From positions 1,116,001 to 1,180,000 of the forward strand of contig CAVXKT010000011.1 of the NCBI GenBank assembly GCA_963762525.1: a DNA stretch of 64,000 bases. The letters run 5' to 3'. Every line of letters begins with the position of its first letter. Within the stretch, counting starts at the first letter, position 1. The DNA is from DATFDN01 sp963762525 (lineage in GTDB: Bacteria > Pseudomonadota > Alphaproteobacteria > Acetobacterales > Acetobacteraceae). Below are positions 18,386 through 27,458 of this stretch, in pieces. The notes beneath the pieces are model-generated. The model did not search any database, was not told the DNA's origin, and saw only the letters and a program-made list of their open reading frames with translations. Both the position numbers and the translations under genes were made by a program.

Positions 18386-19825
18386 TTGCCGGTCCAACCT
18401 GGTAACGCGAAGACGGTCGCCAGGTCGCCGGCGTGCGCCAACACGGCGTCCGATCCCGCCGCCGCGTCGCTCGGCATAACCGAGTGGGCGACCCGGATTC
18501 TCGGCCTAGCGGGCCAGCAACCGGCGCGACATCACTTGCTGCTGCTCAGTCGGCTCGAAGCCCTGAGCCAGGGAGAAATCGACCGCCTATTGATCATGAT
18601 GCCCCCCGGCTCCGCCAAGTCGACTTACGCGTCGGTTCTCTTTCCCGCATGGTGGTTCACCCGTCATCCGCACACGTCGATCATCGCCGCATCTCACACC
18701 GCCGACCTTGCCGCCCATTTCGGCCGACAAGTTCGGGCGTTGATCGCCGAACATCCGATGCTGTTGGGTTATCAACTCCGAGCCGACAGCCGGGCGGCTT
18801 CGCGCTGGCAAACTTCAACTCGCGGCGAGTATTTCGCAACCGGCGTGCGCGGGCCGATCACCGGCCGCCGCGCCGACCTCGCGATTATCGATGATCCCGT
18901 GAAGTCGATGCTGGACGCCGACAGTGCTCGGCAGCGCGAACGGCTGTGGGAATGGTATCGCTCGGATCTATTGACCCGTCTCAAGCCGCGAGGCCGAGTG
19001 GCGCTCATCATGACTCGCTGGCACGAGGAGGACCTGGCCGGGCGGCTTCTCGCGCGCTCGGGAGCGGAATGGGACATACTCTCCCTTCCGGCTCTTGCAG
19101 AACCCGATGATCCGCTCGGCCGCGCTCCGGACGAGCCACTCTGGCCGGAATGGGAAGACAAAGCAGCGCTGGAACGCAAGCGCGCCATTGTCGGCGAACG
19201 TGTTTGGGCGGCTCTCTATCAGCAATCGCCTCGGCCGCCGCGAGGCGCGATGTTCAAGGTTGCTCGCCTGGAAGTCCTGGATTCCGTGCCAAGCGACCTC
19301 AAGGGACGTTTGGTCCGGGCTTGGGATTTGGCTGCCACCGTCGAGGAGGGCGGTAACGATCCGGATTGGACGGTCGGGGTTAAGTTGCTGCGCGAAACCG
19401 CCGGAAGGTGGATCGTACTCGATGTGGTGCGCCTGCGGGGATCGCCGTGGCAGGTCGTGGATGCAATCACGGGCGCCGCCAAGTTGGATGGAAATAACGT
19501 CACGATCGCTTTGCCCGAGGACCCGGGCCAAGCGGGAAAAACTCAGATCTCGTATCTGGTCGGCCAGCTCGCGGGTTACGCGGTGGTTTCCTCTCGCGAG
19601 ACGGGATCGAAAATCGTCCGTGCCACGCCGCTCGCCGCTCAGGTTGAAGTCGGCAACTTTTCCCTGCTTCGGGCGAACTGGAACGACGCCTTGATCGACG
19701 AACTGCGCGGTTTTCCCTTCGGCCGCAAGGACGACCAGGTGGACGCACTCGCGCGAGGTTTTCACCTGTTGGCCCAAACCTCGCCGGGCTCACGGCTGGT
19801 CACGATCCCGCACTTAGCGCGCTAA
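18386..19825 (+). CDS. phage terminase large subunit
   Basis: DNA-packaging motor ATPase/nuclease, about 479 aa. The Walker A motif is MMPPGSAKST near residue 72, and a Walker-B-like strand with DLAIIDDPV lies near residue 165. The C-terminal RNase H-like nuclease shows WDLAAT, and the acidic DDQVDALARGF is near the end. The start is uncertain: the frame opens at a TTG at 18386 and the first about 30 residues look poorly conserved. No small subunit was recognised upstream. It precedes the portal gene by 12 bases and opens the structural operon. Confidence 0.92.
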   Translation: MPVQPGNAKTVARSPACANTASDPAAASLGITEWATRILGLAGQQPARHHLLLLSRLEALSQGEIDRLLIMMPPGSAKSTYASVLFPAWWFTRHPHTSIIAASHTADLAAHFGRQVRALIAEHPMLLGYQLRADSRAASRWQTSTRGEYFATGVRGPITGRRADLAIIDDPVKSMLDADSARQRERLWEWYRSDLLTRLKPRGRVALIMTRWHEEDLAGRLLARSGAEWDILSLPALAEPDDPLGRAPDEPLWPEWEDKAALERKRAIVGERVWAALYQQSPRPPRGAMFKVARLEVLDSVPSDLKGRLVRAWDLAATVEEGGNDPDWTVGVKLLRETAGRWIVLDVVRLRGSPWQVVDAITGAAKLDGNNVTIALPEDPGQAGKTQISYLVGQLAGYAVVSSRETGSKIVRATPLAAQVEVGNFSLLRANWNDALIDELRGFPFGRKDDQVDALARGFHLLAQTSPGSRLVTIPHLAR

Positions 19826-19837
19826 ACGGGGAACGGA

Positions 19838-21256
19838 ATGTTCGATACGATCCGCGACCTTATCCCGCGCGACCCCGACTATCCGGCGCGGGTGGGCGTG
19901 CTCGAGCTGCTCAAGCGCGTCCTGAACGGCACGTTATACGACGTGCTGCCTTACCAATTCCATGAAGAGCGTGGTGCCGGCGGGGAGTACATTCCGCTGC
20001 GCAATCGCCGGCCGTCAGTCCGCTATGGATTGTCGCGCATCGTCGTCGAGGACAGCGTCGCATTGCTGTTCAGCGAAGGCCACTTTCCCACCATCGACTG
20101 CGAGGACCACGCCACCCGCGAGCTGATTGCGGACTTGGTCAAGGAGACTCGGCTCAACCAGACGATGACCGATGCCGCCGTAAAGGGATCGATCGGGTCC
20201 GTCGCCATCCTCATGCGAGTGCTCTCGCAGCGTCTCTTCTTCAATACTCTCGATACCGCATGGCTGACGCCCGTTTGGGACCCCGGAGCGCCGGACACAC
20301 TTGCGCTGGTCACAGAACGATACAAGGTTGCCGGTGCCGTCCTTATTGCCAGCGGCTACGAGCTGGATGATCCGACAATCGACTACTGGTTCGAGCGGAA
20401 CTGGGATGCCGAACTCGAGACCTGGTTCGTACCTGCGCCGGTAAGCAGCGACGCCCCGCGCGAGATCGATGCGGCGCGCACTGTTCGGCACGGTTTGGGC
20501 TTCGTGCCAATCGTGTGGATTCGCAATCTCCCCGGACTATCGGCATCCGGCGATGCCAACGACGGGGCCTGCACCTTTCGCGCTGCGATCGAAACGCAGA
20601 TCGAGATCGACTATCAACTCAGCCAGGCTGGACGCGGGCTTAAATACAGCAGCGATCCGACCCTCCTTATCAAGGAACCGGCGAGCTCCGATACGGAGAT
20701 CGTGAAGGGCGCGGGCAACGCCCTCGTGGTCAGCGAAAAGGGGGATGCCAAGCTGCTCGAGATCGGAGGCACCGCCTCGGCCGCCGTACTCGACTACGTG
20801 CGCACATTGCGCGAGCTGGCGCTTGAAAGCATTCACGGGAATCGCGCCAGCGCCGATCGTCTCACCGCAGCGCAATCCGGCCGTGCCTTGGAGCTGATGA
20901 ACCAGGGCCTGATCTGGCTCGCCGACAATCTCCGGGTCAGCTACGGCGAGGGCGCTCTGCTCGCACTCTGTTCGATGATGTTGCGCGCCGCCGCCCGCTA
21001 CCCTTTGCTCGTCGCCGGTCAGCCGGTACCACCGGTCGATCCGAATACGCGGCTGACGCTGAAATGGCCGCGCTGGTATCCGCTCAGCGCCGACGACCGG
21101 CAGAAAGAGGCGCAAACGCTGGTGGCGCTCGTGCAGTCCGGCCAGCTCAGCCGAGAGACCGCTCTCAAGGCGCTCGCCGACACTTACGATGTTGAAGATA
21201 TCCCCGCCGAGTTGGCGCGGATTGCAGCCGATTCCGCCGCCTCCAGGAGTGAATGA
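19838..21256 (+). CDS. phage portal protein
   Basis: Portal vertex protein of 472 aa forming the DNA gate of the capsid. The family call rests on length, its position just after the terminase, and the pattern of SPP1-gp6/DUF1073-like portals: an N-terminal alpha-beta part (RYGLSRIVVEDSVALLFSEG), a central AIETQIEIDYQLSQAGRG helix, and a C-terminal PRWYPLSADDRQKEAQTL region typical of portals. A good ribosome site (GGGGAACGGA) precedes the ATG. Its stop overlaps the scaffold start (ATGA). Confidence 0.85.
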   Translation: MFDTIRDLIPRDPDYPARVGVLELLKRVLNGTLYDVLPYQFHEERGAGGEYIPLRNRRPSVRYGLSRIVVEDSVALLFSEGHFPTIDCEDHATRELIADLVKETRLNQTMTDAAVKGSIGSVAILMRVLSQRLFFNTLDTAWLTPVWDPGAPDTLALVTERYKVAGAVLIASGYELDDPTIDYWFERNWDAELETWFVPAPVSSDAPREIDAARTVRHGLGFVPIVWIRNLPGLSASGDANDGACTFRAAIETQIEIDYQLSQAGRGLKYSSDPTLLIKEPASSDTEIVKGAGNALVVSEKGDAKLLEIGGTASAAVLDYVRTLRELALESIHGNRASADRLTAAQSGRALELMNQGLIWLADNLRVSYGEGALLALCSMMLRAAARYPLLVAGQPVPPVDPNTRLTLKWPRWYPLSADDRQKEAQTLVALVQSGQLSRETALKALADTYDVEDIPAELARIAADSAASRSE

Positions 21257-21663
21257 TGCCCGAGAAGGAACCTTCAACCGATGCCGCTGAGGTGCTGCTG
21301 GAGCTTCGACTGCGCGCCGAGGCTCTGGAGCGTCAGCTGACGGAGGTGCAGCGTCAGACGGAAGCTCGCATCGTCCACGCCGAGCTGAAGGCCGAGGCGG
21401 TCCGCGCCGGCATCGTGGACCCGGACGGATTGAAGCTTCTCGACACGACCAACGTCAAGCTGAACTCGAATGGTGAGGTCGACGGCGCGGGTGGGTTGAT
21501 CGCGGATCTGAAGAAGGCAAAGCCGTGGCTTTTCGGCGTGCATTCCTCCTCCAGCACCTCCGCCGTTCCGCCGGCCGCACCGCCAACTCCCAAATTGGCG
21601 ACTCAGATGACGGAGGACGAATGGCGCGCCGCACGCGCCGCCCTGATCAAGCGTCGCCCCTGA
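21253..21663 (+). CDS. phage scaffolding protein
   Basis: Protein of 136 aa with a long charged helix (LELRLRAEALERQLTEVQRQ) followed by an alanine/proline-rich linker and a short basic C-terminal helix. This architecture, together with the position between portal and capsid, is typical of capsid scaffold proteins, whose C-terminus binds the coat. It overlaps the portal stop by four bases. A second in-frame ATG follows immediately at 21256. No protease gene was recognised nearby. Confidence 0.65.
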   Translation: MMPEKEPSTDAAEVLLELRLRAEALERQLTEVQRQTEARIVHAELKAEAVRAGIVDPDGLKLLDTTNVKLNSNGEVDGAGGLIADLKKAKPWLFGVHSSSSTSAVPPAAPPTPKLATQMTEDEWRAARAALIKRRP

Positions 21664-21688
21664 TCCGCTCGTGCATAAGGACTGACCC

Positions 21689-21994
21689 ATGAGCGTCGGA
21701 AACGTACAACCCTTTCAGCCGGCCTACACGGTGTCTCTGGCGGCAAGCACGACTGCCATCGGGCAGGTGCTTGCCCCCGGCGGCACGTCGGTGCTCGTCA
21801 CCAACGCGGCCAGCGATTATGCCTTCGTTCGCCTCGGCACGCCGGGAATTCTCGCAACCCCGATCGATGTTCCAGTACCTGCCGGTGCGCGCCTGCTCCT
21901 GCACGCACCGGAGACGGTCAGCGCCATCTCGGTGCTGCTGAACAGCGGCTCCGGAACAGTCTTCGTCTCGCGCGGCAGCGGCACGGCGTATTGA
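21689..21994 (+). CDS. small phage protein of unknown function (101 aa)
   Basis: Beta-rich 101-residue protein (TSVLVTNAASDYAFVRLG, PVPAGARLLLHAP, GTVFVSRGSG). The pattern resembles small head-decoration or fibre-like beta-sandwich proteins, but I recognise no family. It lies between the scaffold and a tailspike-like protein and stops three bases before the next start, so it is in the same operon. A decoration role is inference from position only. Confidence 0.6.
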   Translation: MSVGNVQPFQPAYTVSLAASTTAIGQVLAPGGTSVLVTNAASDYAFVRLGTPGILATPIDVPVPAGARLLLHAPETVSAISVLLNSGSGTVFVSRGSGTAY

Positions 21995-21997
21995 AGC

Positions 21998-24091
21998 ATG
22001 CGCATGAACAAGACAGTGCCTGCGGTGCTCGGCGCGATGCTCGTTGCCTCCGGCGCGACCGCGGCCCCGAACCTTTACAGCGCCGGGCAGATCCCCACGA
22101 ATCTCAAAGTTGGTTCGCTGGCAACCGTGTCGGTGCTCAACGTTCGCACGTTCGGCGCGGCCGGCGACGGCCTGACCGACGACACCGCGGCCTTCGCTGC
22201 GGCGATCAACCAGGTCAATGCGCAACTCGCCGCCGGCATCCCGGCCTCGCTCTACATTCCGGCGGGCGTCTACTTGATCAACGGCACGGGCCCGCTGCCG
22301 ACTTTCAACCGAGGCGGCTCCCTGATCGGGGATGGCCCGCACAAGACCTACATCAAACTCGGTGCTTCGTATGCCGGAGACTTGTTCTCCTGGTCCGAGG
22401 CGTGGGCGCTCAATGCCTACAACGGCACGAGTCTCTCGACGGCCTCGGACCAGGCGGGGCCGACGATTCAGGGGGTCGCCATTCTCGGCGCGCGCGGTTC
22501 CGGGAATCAGCAGAACGCCTTCGTCTTCTACGATCGCGACGATTTCGTGGCGATGCGCGACGTCCACGTCTATTTTCTGAATGGCCGCGGACTTTACATG
22601 GGGGTTGTCAAAAACATTCCCGGCCACGCCTACGTGCGCGAAAGCAAGTTCCACGACTTGCTGTTCTGGCAATGCGGCAACGCCAGTGTTCCGGCGGTTG
22701 AGATTAACAGCGTCGGCCCCGCGAACGACGACGCGACCAATGAGCTTTCCTTCTACGGGCTCGACATCATCGGCCCGACCGGCCGCGGTCTGGTGATCCG
22801 AAACAGCAATGCCAGCGTTCCGGTCCGCCTTTTGCGGTTCTTCGGGCTGCGCGCCGAGGGTGGCGGGGCCAACGCCGGTGATCTGGTGGTTATCGGCGAT
22901 GCCGCGCTTCCGGGCAACGTTAACAACGTGCAGATCTACGGATTCGAGAGCAACGCCGCCGCCGCGGGAGCCACGGCGGTGCGCCTGACGGCGCCCAACG
23001 GAGCCGCCCAGCCTTATAACATCACCATCGACGGAACGATCCCGACCAGCAGCGGAGACGGCATCCACATTGATGCCGGGCGGCAGATCAGGCTGCGCCT
23101 TTCCGACGTGCACGCCACCTCCGGAACCGCCATCACCGTCGGTCCCGCGACGCTGGTCGGCGGGAATATTGAGATCAGCGGCGACGGCTCCGAAACCGGA
23201 TGGACCTACAATATCGATCCCACTTCGGTGCAAAGCGTGCGCACGCCGGCTTACCCTCTGCTCGGCAATCCGGCCACCGGTGCCACCCGCGCCATCACCG
23301 CCGGGCCCCCGCCCGATGGGTCCGTCAGCGGTGGCGCGGCACGCGGATCCCAGGCTGTGGATTTCCAAACCTCGCGCGTCGCAGCGTATCAGGCGGCTAC
23401 CGGGCCGTACTCCGCCATTCTCGGCGGCATCAACAATTCCGCGCAGAGCACCGGCAGCGTCCAGGTCGGCGGCCAGGGCAATGCTAACTCCGGCTTTCTC
23501 GGCTTCGGCGGCGGCGGGCAGGCAAATCAGCTCTCCGGTTTCGGCGGGGTGCTTGTAGGCGGCACCTTCAATGCGGAAAGCGGCACCTTCGGCGTCGTGC
23601 TCGGCGGCAACTACGCCACCGACCGCGGTCGAACCGGTTCGATCGCCTACGCCGCCGGCGACTTCCCGGCTGGCGCAGCGGGCGATGCCCAACTCGCCGG
23701 CGGCGTGCTCCGGGCCGCGGTCGCGAGCGGCGCTTCCGGCCAGCTCACGGCCGACAACGCTGCGGCCGGTGCGGCCAACGTGCTGAATTTGTCGGCAGGC
23801 ATGGCCGGCACCTATCAGGGTTATGTCACCATCCGCGATACGACGACCGGAGCCATGTATAGCTTCTTCGTCGAGTTCGGCGCCAGGCGCTCCGGTGCAG
23901 CCTCCACGACCGCTGTCGTCTGGCAAAATATCGTCGCCAAAGGCGGCGACAGCGCGCTCGCCAATGTCAGCCTGACGCTCAAGGCCGACACCGTCAACGG
24001 CGGCATTACGCTGATTGCGAACAACACCGGCTCGCCGTCCGGTAATCCGCTGCACCTCGCCTACGCCCCGCTCGGCGCCGAGGCGCAATAG
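21998..24091 (+). CDS. tailspike-like protein with pectate-lyase-superfamily beta-helix
   Basis: Protein of 697 aa. Residues about 45-350 open with NVRTFGAAGDGLTDDTAAF and SLYIPAGVYLI, the N-terminal signature of the pectate lyase 3 / glycosyl hydrolase 28-type right-handed beta-helix, found in phage tailspikes that depolymerise surface sugars. The second half is glycine-rich, with repeated ILGG and GFGG motifs, and ends in a beta-rich head-like region. Unusually the N-terminus looks like a secretion signal: MRMNKTVPAVLGAMLV followed by ASGATAA. Its position between scaffold and capsid genes is also unusual for a spike. Catalytic residues cannot be assigned. Confidence 0.72.
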   Translation: MRMNKTVPAVLGAMLVASGATAAPNLYSAGQIPTNLKVGSLATVSVLNVRTFGAAGDGLTDDTAAFAAAINQVNAQLAAGIPASLYIPAGVYLINGTGPLPTFNRGGSLIGDGPHKTYIKLGASYAGDLFSWSEAWALNAYNGTSLSTASDQAGPTIQGVAILGARGSGNQQNAFVFYDRDDFVAMRDVHVYFLNGRGLYMGVVKNIPGHAYVRESKFHDLLFWQCGNASVPAVEINSVGPANDDATNELSFYGLDIIGPTGRGLVIRNSNASVPVRLLRFFGLRAEGGGANAGDLVVIGDAALPGNVNNVQIYGFESNAAAAGATAVRLTAPNGAAQPYNITIDGTIPTSSGDGIHIDAGRQIRLRLSDVHATSGTAITVGPATLVGGNIEISGDGSETGWTYNIDPTSVQSVRTPAYPLLGNPATGATRAITAGPPPDGSVSGGAARGSQAVDFQTSRVAAYQAATGPYSAILGGINNSAQSTGSVQVGGQGNANSGFLGFGGGGQANQLSGFGGVLVGGTFNAESGTFGVVLGGNYATDRGRTGSIAYAAGDFPAGAAGDAQLAGGVLRAAVASGASGQLTADNAAAGAANVLNLSAGMAGTYQGYVTIRDTTTGAMYSFFVEFGARRSGAASTTAVVWQNIVAKGGDSALANVSLTLKADTVNGGITLIANNTGSPSGNPLHLAYAPLGAEAQ

Positions 24092-24139
24092 ACCAGAATT
24101 CCGCCCACGGGCGGGCCAAACCCTTCAATTCGCCAAGCC

Positions 24140-24165
24140 GCCGCCGGACCATCGGGTCCGGCGGC
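24140..24165 (+). other. perfect 11-bp hairpin upstream of the capsid gene
   Basis: GCCGCCGGACC and its exact complement flank an ATCG loop, 35 bases before the major capsid start and 49 bases after the tailspike stop. No T-run follows, so it is not a clear intrinsic terminator. It may be a partial terminator or an mRNA-stabilising 5' structure that separates capsid expression from the upstream genes. Confidence 0.55.
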
Positions 24166-24199
24166 TCCACCCCATTCGCTTGCAGAGGACACGCGCCTG

Positions 24200-25525
24200 A
24201 TGGGCATCTCCAATTTCCCCGCCATCCTGCAGAACGCCATCCAGCAGGGCTTCCTCGAGCGGGAGTTTCAACACGCACTGCAGTCGCGGCTCGGGTATCG
24301 CGCCTGTGCCGACCGGGAGGACATCGCGGTCGGAATAGGCGAAACCATTACCAAAACCCGCGCGGGATTGCGGCCGGCGGTCGTCACCCCCCTGGCGCCG
24401 GCTACCAACACCAACCTCGACAACGGCCTGACGCCCGGCACGTGGGGGTTGGAGCAGTACACGCTCAGCATGAACCACTACGCCGCCACCACCGACCTCA
24501 ACATGGTCACCAGCCGCGTAGCGATCGCCAGCGTCTTTCTCCAGAACGCTTACGTTAATGGCGAGCAGGCGGCCCGCAGCCTCGACGAGCTGGCCCGCAA
24601 CGCTCTGTTCGCCGCCTATTTCGGGGGCAATACACGGGTCAGTGCCAGCCTTTCCAGCGCCGGGCCCACCCTGTCGGTGGACGACGTTCGCGGCTTCACG
24701 ACCGCCTTCGTCAACGGCGTTCAACAACCGGTCAGCGCGTCCAACACGCTCACGCTTACGGTCGGGGCTAACACCTACACGCTGACGGGCGCGGCCGGTG
24801 ATACGGTCAGCACCTCGACCACCCCGGGCGGCGTGTCGGGCACGCTAATGTTTGCAGGCAACGTCTCGGTCGCTGACGGCACAGCCGGAAACACGGTCCT
24901 CGCACCCACCGCCTCGGTAATCATCCGCCCGGCGCAACGCGGCAACACGGGCCAGCTCGCGGCCACCGACAGCCTGACCATGGGCTGTCTGCTTGACGCC
25001 GTCGCCAAGCTTCGGCTGAACGCCGTCCCGGAGATCGACGGGGTTTACAACTGCTATCTCGATCCGGTCTCGGCACGTCAACTCTTCGCCGACCCCGACT
25101 TCAAGCAGCTCTTTCAGGGCGCCACCTCCGCCAACCAGGTGTTCCGGCAGGGCATGGTCAACCAGTTCCTCGGTCTCCGCTTCATTCCCACGACCGAAGC
25201 CTACGTCCAGCCGCATCCCTCGCTCGCGGGGCTGATGGTCCGTCGCCCGATCATCTGCGGACGTGGCGCGCTCGTGGAAGGCGACTTCGCGGGCATGGCG
25301 GCCGATGACGTGAAACCTTCCAAGGAGTCGATCGTTCACATAGTGGATAACGTGGCGATGGTGACGCGTGAGCCGATCGACCGGTTGCAGCAGATCATCG
25401 CCCAGTCCTGGTATTGGATCGGTGGCTTTTGCGCCCCCTCGGATACCACGACCAACTCCACGACCATCTCGACCGCAACCAACGCGGCGTTCAAGCGCGC
25501 CGTGATGATCGAGCACATCGGCTAA
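24200..25525 (+). CDS. phage major capsid protein
   Basis: Main shell subunit, 441 aa. The start MGISNFPAILQ, then MNHYAATTDLNMVTSR and the C-terminal DNVAMVTREPIDRLQQI match HK97-fold coat proteins of the P22/N4 gp56-like type. Gene order (terminase, portal, scaffold, capsid) supports this. Residues about 176-234 (QPVSASNT to DGTAGNTVL) form a beta-rich insertion that is strikingly similar to a segment of the tail fibre at 38250-40269, so it may be a surface-exposed accessory domain. The gene is intact. Confidence 0.85.
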   Translation: MGISNFPAILQNAIQQGFLEREFQHALQSRLGYRACADREDIAVGIGETITKTRAGLRPAVVTPLAPATNTNLDNGLTPGTWGLEQYTLSMNHYAATTDLNMVTSRVAIASVFLQNAYVNGEQAARSLDELARNALFAAYFGGNTRVSASLSSAGPTLSVDDVRGFTTAFVNGVQQPVSASNTLTLTVGANTYTLTGAAGDTVSTSTTPGGVSGTLMFAGNVSVADGTAGNTVLAPTASVIIRPAQRGNTGQLAATDSLTMGCLLDAVAKLRLNAVPEIDGVYNCYLDPVSARQLFADPDFKQLFQGATSANQVFRQGMVNQFLGLRFIPTTEAYVQPHPSLAGLMVRRPIICGRGALVEGDFAGMAADDVKPSKESIVHIVDNVAMVTREPIDRLQQIIAQSWYWIGGFCAPSDTTTNSTTISTATNAAFKRAVMIEHIG

Positions 25526-25592
25526 CAGCACGGCGGGCAGCACCCTCGGGCGCGCCCGCCGCAAGAGCCCCCTCCAAGCACCAGGTGAAGCG

Positions 25593-25967
25593 GTGTTTAC
25601 GAACGCGGAAAAGACCGACATCCGCCGCTTTTGCGGCTACCCCGCCTACGGTGCAGGCGCCGCAGGATTCGAGAATTGGCGCTTTTACCAAGTCTACGGG
25701 GAGCTGGAGTTCCGGATGAACAATCTGGCCCCGGAGGAGGAAGCCGTGGCTCGCCGCTACCTCGCCCAACTCGCATCACTCGAGTTGGCGGTGGTGCGCG
25801 CCGCCGACAGCCTTGATACCGATCAGGCCGCCGTCTGGACGCGCAACCGCACGGAAGTACAAGACCGCGAGCGCCTGTTGGACGAGTGGCGCAGGCGACT
25901 TTGCGCTTTCTTCGGCGTTCCACCGGGACCCGGGCTGCGTGACAACGGCATTGCATTGGTCGTGTGA
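25593..25967 (+). CDS. head-tail connector-like phage protein
   Basis: Mostly helical protein of 124 aa from a GTG start. It contains RRFCGYPAYGAGAAGF, LEFRMNNLAPEEEAVARRYL and a C-terminal LLDEWRRRLCAFFGVPP. Size, helical content and place directly after the capsid gene fit the gp6/gp15-like connectors that dock below the portal. I recognise no exact family. Its stop overlaps the next start. Confidence 0.6.
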   Translation: MFTNAEKTDIRRFCGYPAYGAGAAGFENWRFYQVYGELEFRMNNLAPEEEAVARRYLAQLASLELAVVRAADSLDTDQAAVWTRNRTEVQDRERLLDEWRRRLCAFFGVPPGPGLRDNGIALVV

Positions 25968-26611
25968 TGCGCCAGGCGTGGATCCAGGACCGAATCAGTT
26001 GGGCCGCAAACACCTGCGCGCGCGCCGCCGGAGATTGGGCGGATGCTTATCGGCCGGATGAAGCCTCCGACCCTCTCGTTCCGGCCAATCGCTATCTTCG
26101 CCTGCCCGCACTCTTCACCGGTTTGAAGGGTAAGTTCACGATTCCGCTCGGCTACGGCGATTCGCTGGCGCAGGGCATCTTCGACTACGCTTACACGAAG
26201 CCGGGGGACTATCTGCGGCAGAATGACGTCATTTGGTTCATCGCCGCCCAACAGACCTTCCTGCCCGCCTTGTGCGTGCGAACCAATCGAGTGGTCTCGT
26301 TCAACCGTGCTGCAGCTCCGGCATCGACGGGGATCAACGCCTATGGCGGCATCACCGCAACCGGAGTTGTCCCGCTGATGACGTCATGGCCCGCGAGCGT
26401 CATCGGATCATCCGGTAGCGGACAGCCATCGGCCAGTCTGCCCGCTGACAGCAACATTCCTTATTGGACGGTGATGCTGCCGGCGTTGCCGGGCGTCGTG
26501 CTCCTGTCAGGTGACCTCATGTCGGACGATCTCGGGCGTGCCGCGGTGATCGCTGCCGCCGAATTGACGAAACTCGGCTGGCGCTTAACCGTGAAGCAGG
26601 CGACCACCTGA
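25964..26611 (+). CDS. phage neck/head-completion protein, unknown family
   Basis: Protein of 215 aa beginning at GTG 25964 or ATG 25967, either overlapping the previous stop. The N-terminal half has LRLPALFTGLKGKFTIPLGYGD, and the middle contains QNDVIWFIAAQQTFLPALCV. No motif allows a firm call. Its position between the connector and the tail terminator suggests a head-closure or neck role; this is inferred from order only. Confidence 0.55.
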   Translation: MMRQAWIQDRISWAANTCARAAGDWADAYRPDEASDPLVPANRYLRLPALFTGLKGKFTIPLGYGDSLAQGIFDYAYTKPGDYLRQNDVIWFIAAQQTFLPALCVRTNRVVSFNRAAAPASTGINAYGGITATGVVPLMTSWPASVIGSSGSGQPSASLPADSNIPYWTVMLPALPGVVLLSGDLMSDDLGRAAVIAAAELTKLGWRLTVKQATT

Positions 26612-27420
26612 TGGCCGATCAATCGGATGTCGAGTCCGCGCTGGTCACCGTCGCATCAAACGCCCTGTACCCGAACGGCACCGCTGCGGCCAGCGTTCCC
26701 GGCGTGGATTGCCGCATCTATCGGGGCTGGCCGAACGCCGCCGCTTTGGACAGCGATTTGCGGGCGGGGATCGTCAACGTGACGGTTTTCCCCAGTCCGG
26801 ATCCGGGTCGTGCGACCACGCGCTATCAGCAGGAGTGGGTAGCGGCGGCCGTAGCTCCGACCCTCACCACGTCGGTGTCGGCGAACACCGTGAGCTTTGG
26901 CGGGATCGGCGACTCCGGCCAAGTCGCTGGCATTCTGGCTGATGCAAGCACTTATGCCTACCGGACTGCCGCCGGTGACACGCCAGCATCCGTGGCGGCG
27001 AATCTGGCCGCTCAGATCCGCGCGGATCGCATCGTTCTTGTCTCCGCTTCGACCGTTACGATCCCCGGCGCTGGTCGCCTCGTCGCGCGTGTGGTGGCCG
27101 ACGCTTCGGCGTGGAAGGAGATCAGGCGCCAATCCCGCAGCTTTCGCATTACCTGCTGGTGTCCCACCCCAGTCCTGCGCGACTTGGCCGCCATCGCGAT
27201 CGATCAGTTGTTGGCCGACATGCCATTTCTGGACCTGGCGGACGGCACGCAGGCGCGGCTGATCTATTGCGGCACCGCGGTCTTCGACCAATCGCAGGAC
27301 GCGCTACTCTATCGACGCGACCTTCTCTACAGCGCCGAGTACGTCACCACGCTCGCGGCGAGCATGCCGTCGATGCTGTTCGGTGAGCTTGGCATCAACA
27401 GCGCAACGGTCCCCGCCTGA
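26611..27420 (+). CDS. tail terminator / neck protein
   Basis: Protein of 269 aa starting one base before the previous stop ends. It begins with DVESALVTVASNALYPNG and carries RGWPNAAALDSDLRAGIVNVTVF, then VAANLAAQIRA and FRITCWCPTPVLRDLAAIAID. Helical N-terminus followed by mixed strands, with repeated patterns of the type seen in tail terminators or Mu gp37-like neighbours of sheath genes. The call is by pattern and order, not by a firm family match. Confidence 0.55.
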   Translation: MADQSDVESALVTVASNALYPNGTAAASVPGVDCRIYRGWPNAAALDSDLRAGIVNVTVFPSPDPGRATTRYQQEWVAAAVAPTLTTSVSANTVSFGGIGDSGQVAGILADASTYAYRTAAGDTPASVAANLAAQIRADRIVLVSASTVTIPGAGRLVARVVADASAWKEIRRQSRSFRITCWCPTPVLRDLAAIAIDQLLADMPFLDLADGTQARLIYCGTAVFDQSQDALLYRRDLLYSAEYVTTLAASMPSMLFGELGINSATVPA

Positions 27421-27458
27421 GCGACGGACCGCCCCGATCCAGCCCATACGGAGAGCAG

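Noticed and set aside
18351..18479. Small arginine/proline-rich frame before the terminase, as a small terminase
   Set aside because: No helix-turn-helix or known pattern, and it overlaps the terminase reading frame; composition is typical of noise.
21647..24088. Large minus-strand open frame of over 800 codons opposite the spike gene
   Set aside because: It is the antisense shadow of the tailspike and capsid-side genes. It has arginine/glycine-rich, low-complexity sequence with no family pattern and no ribosome site; all neighbours are on the plus strand.
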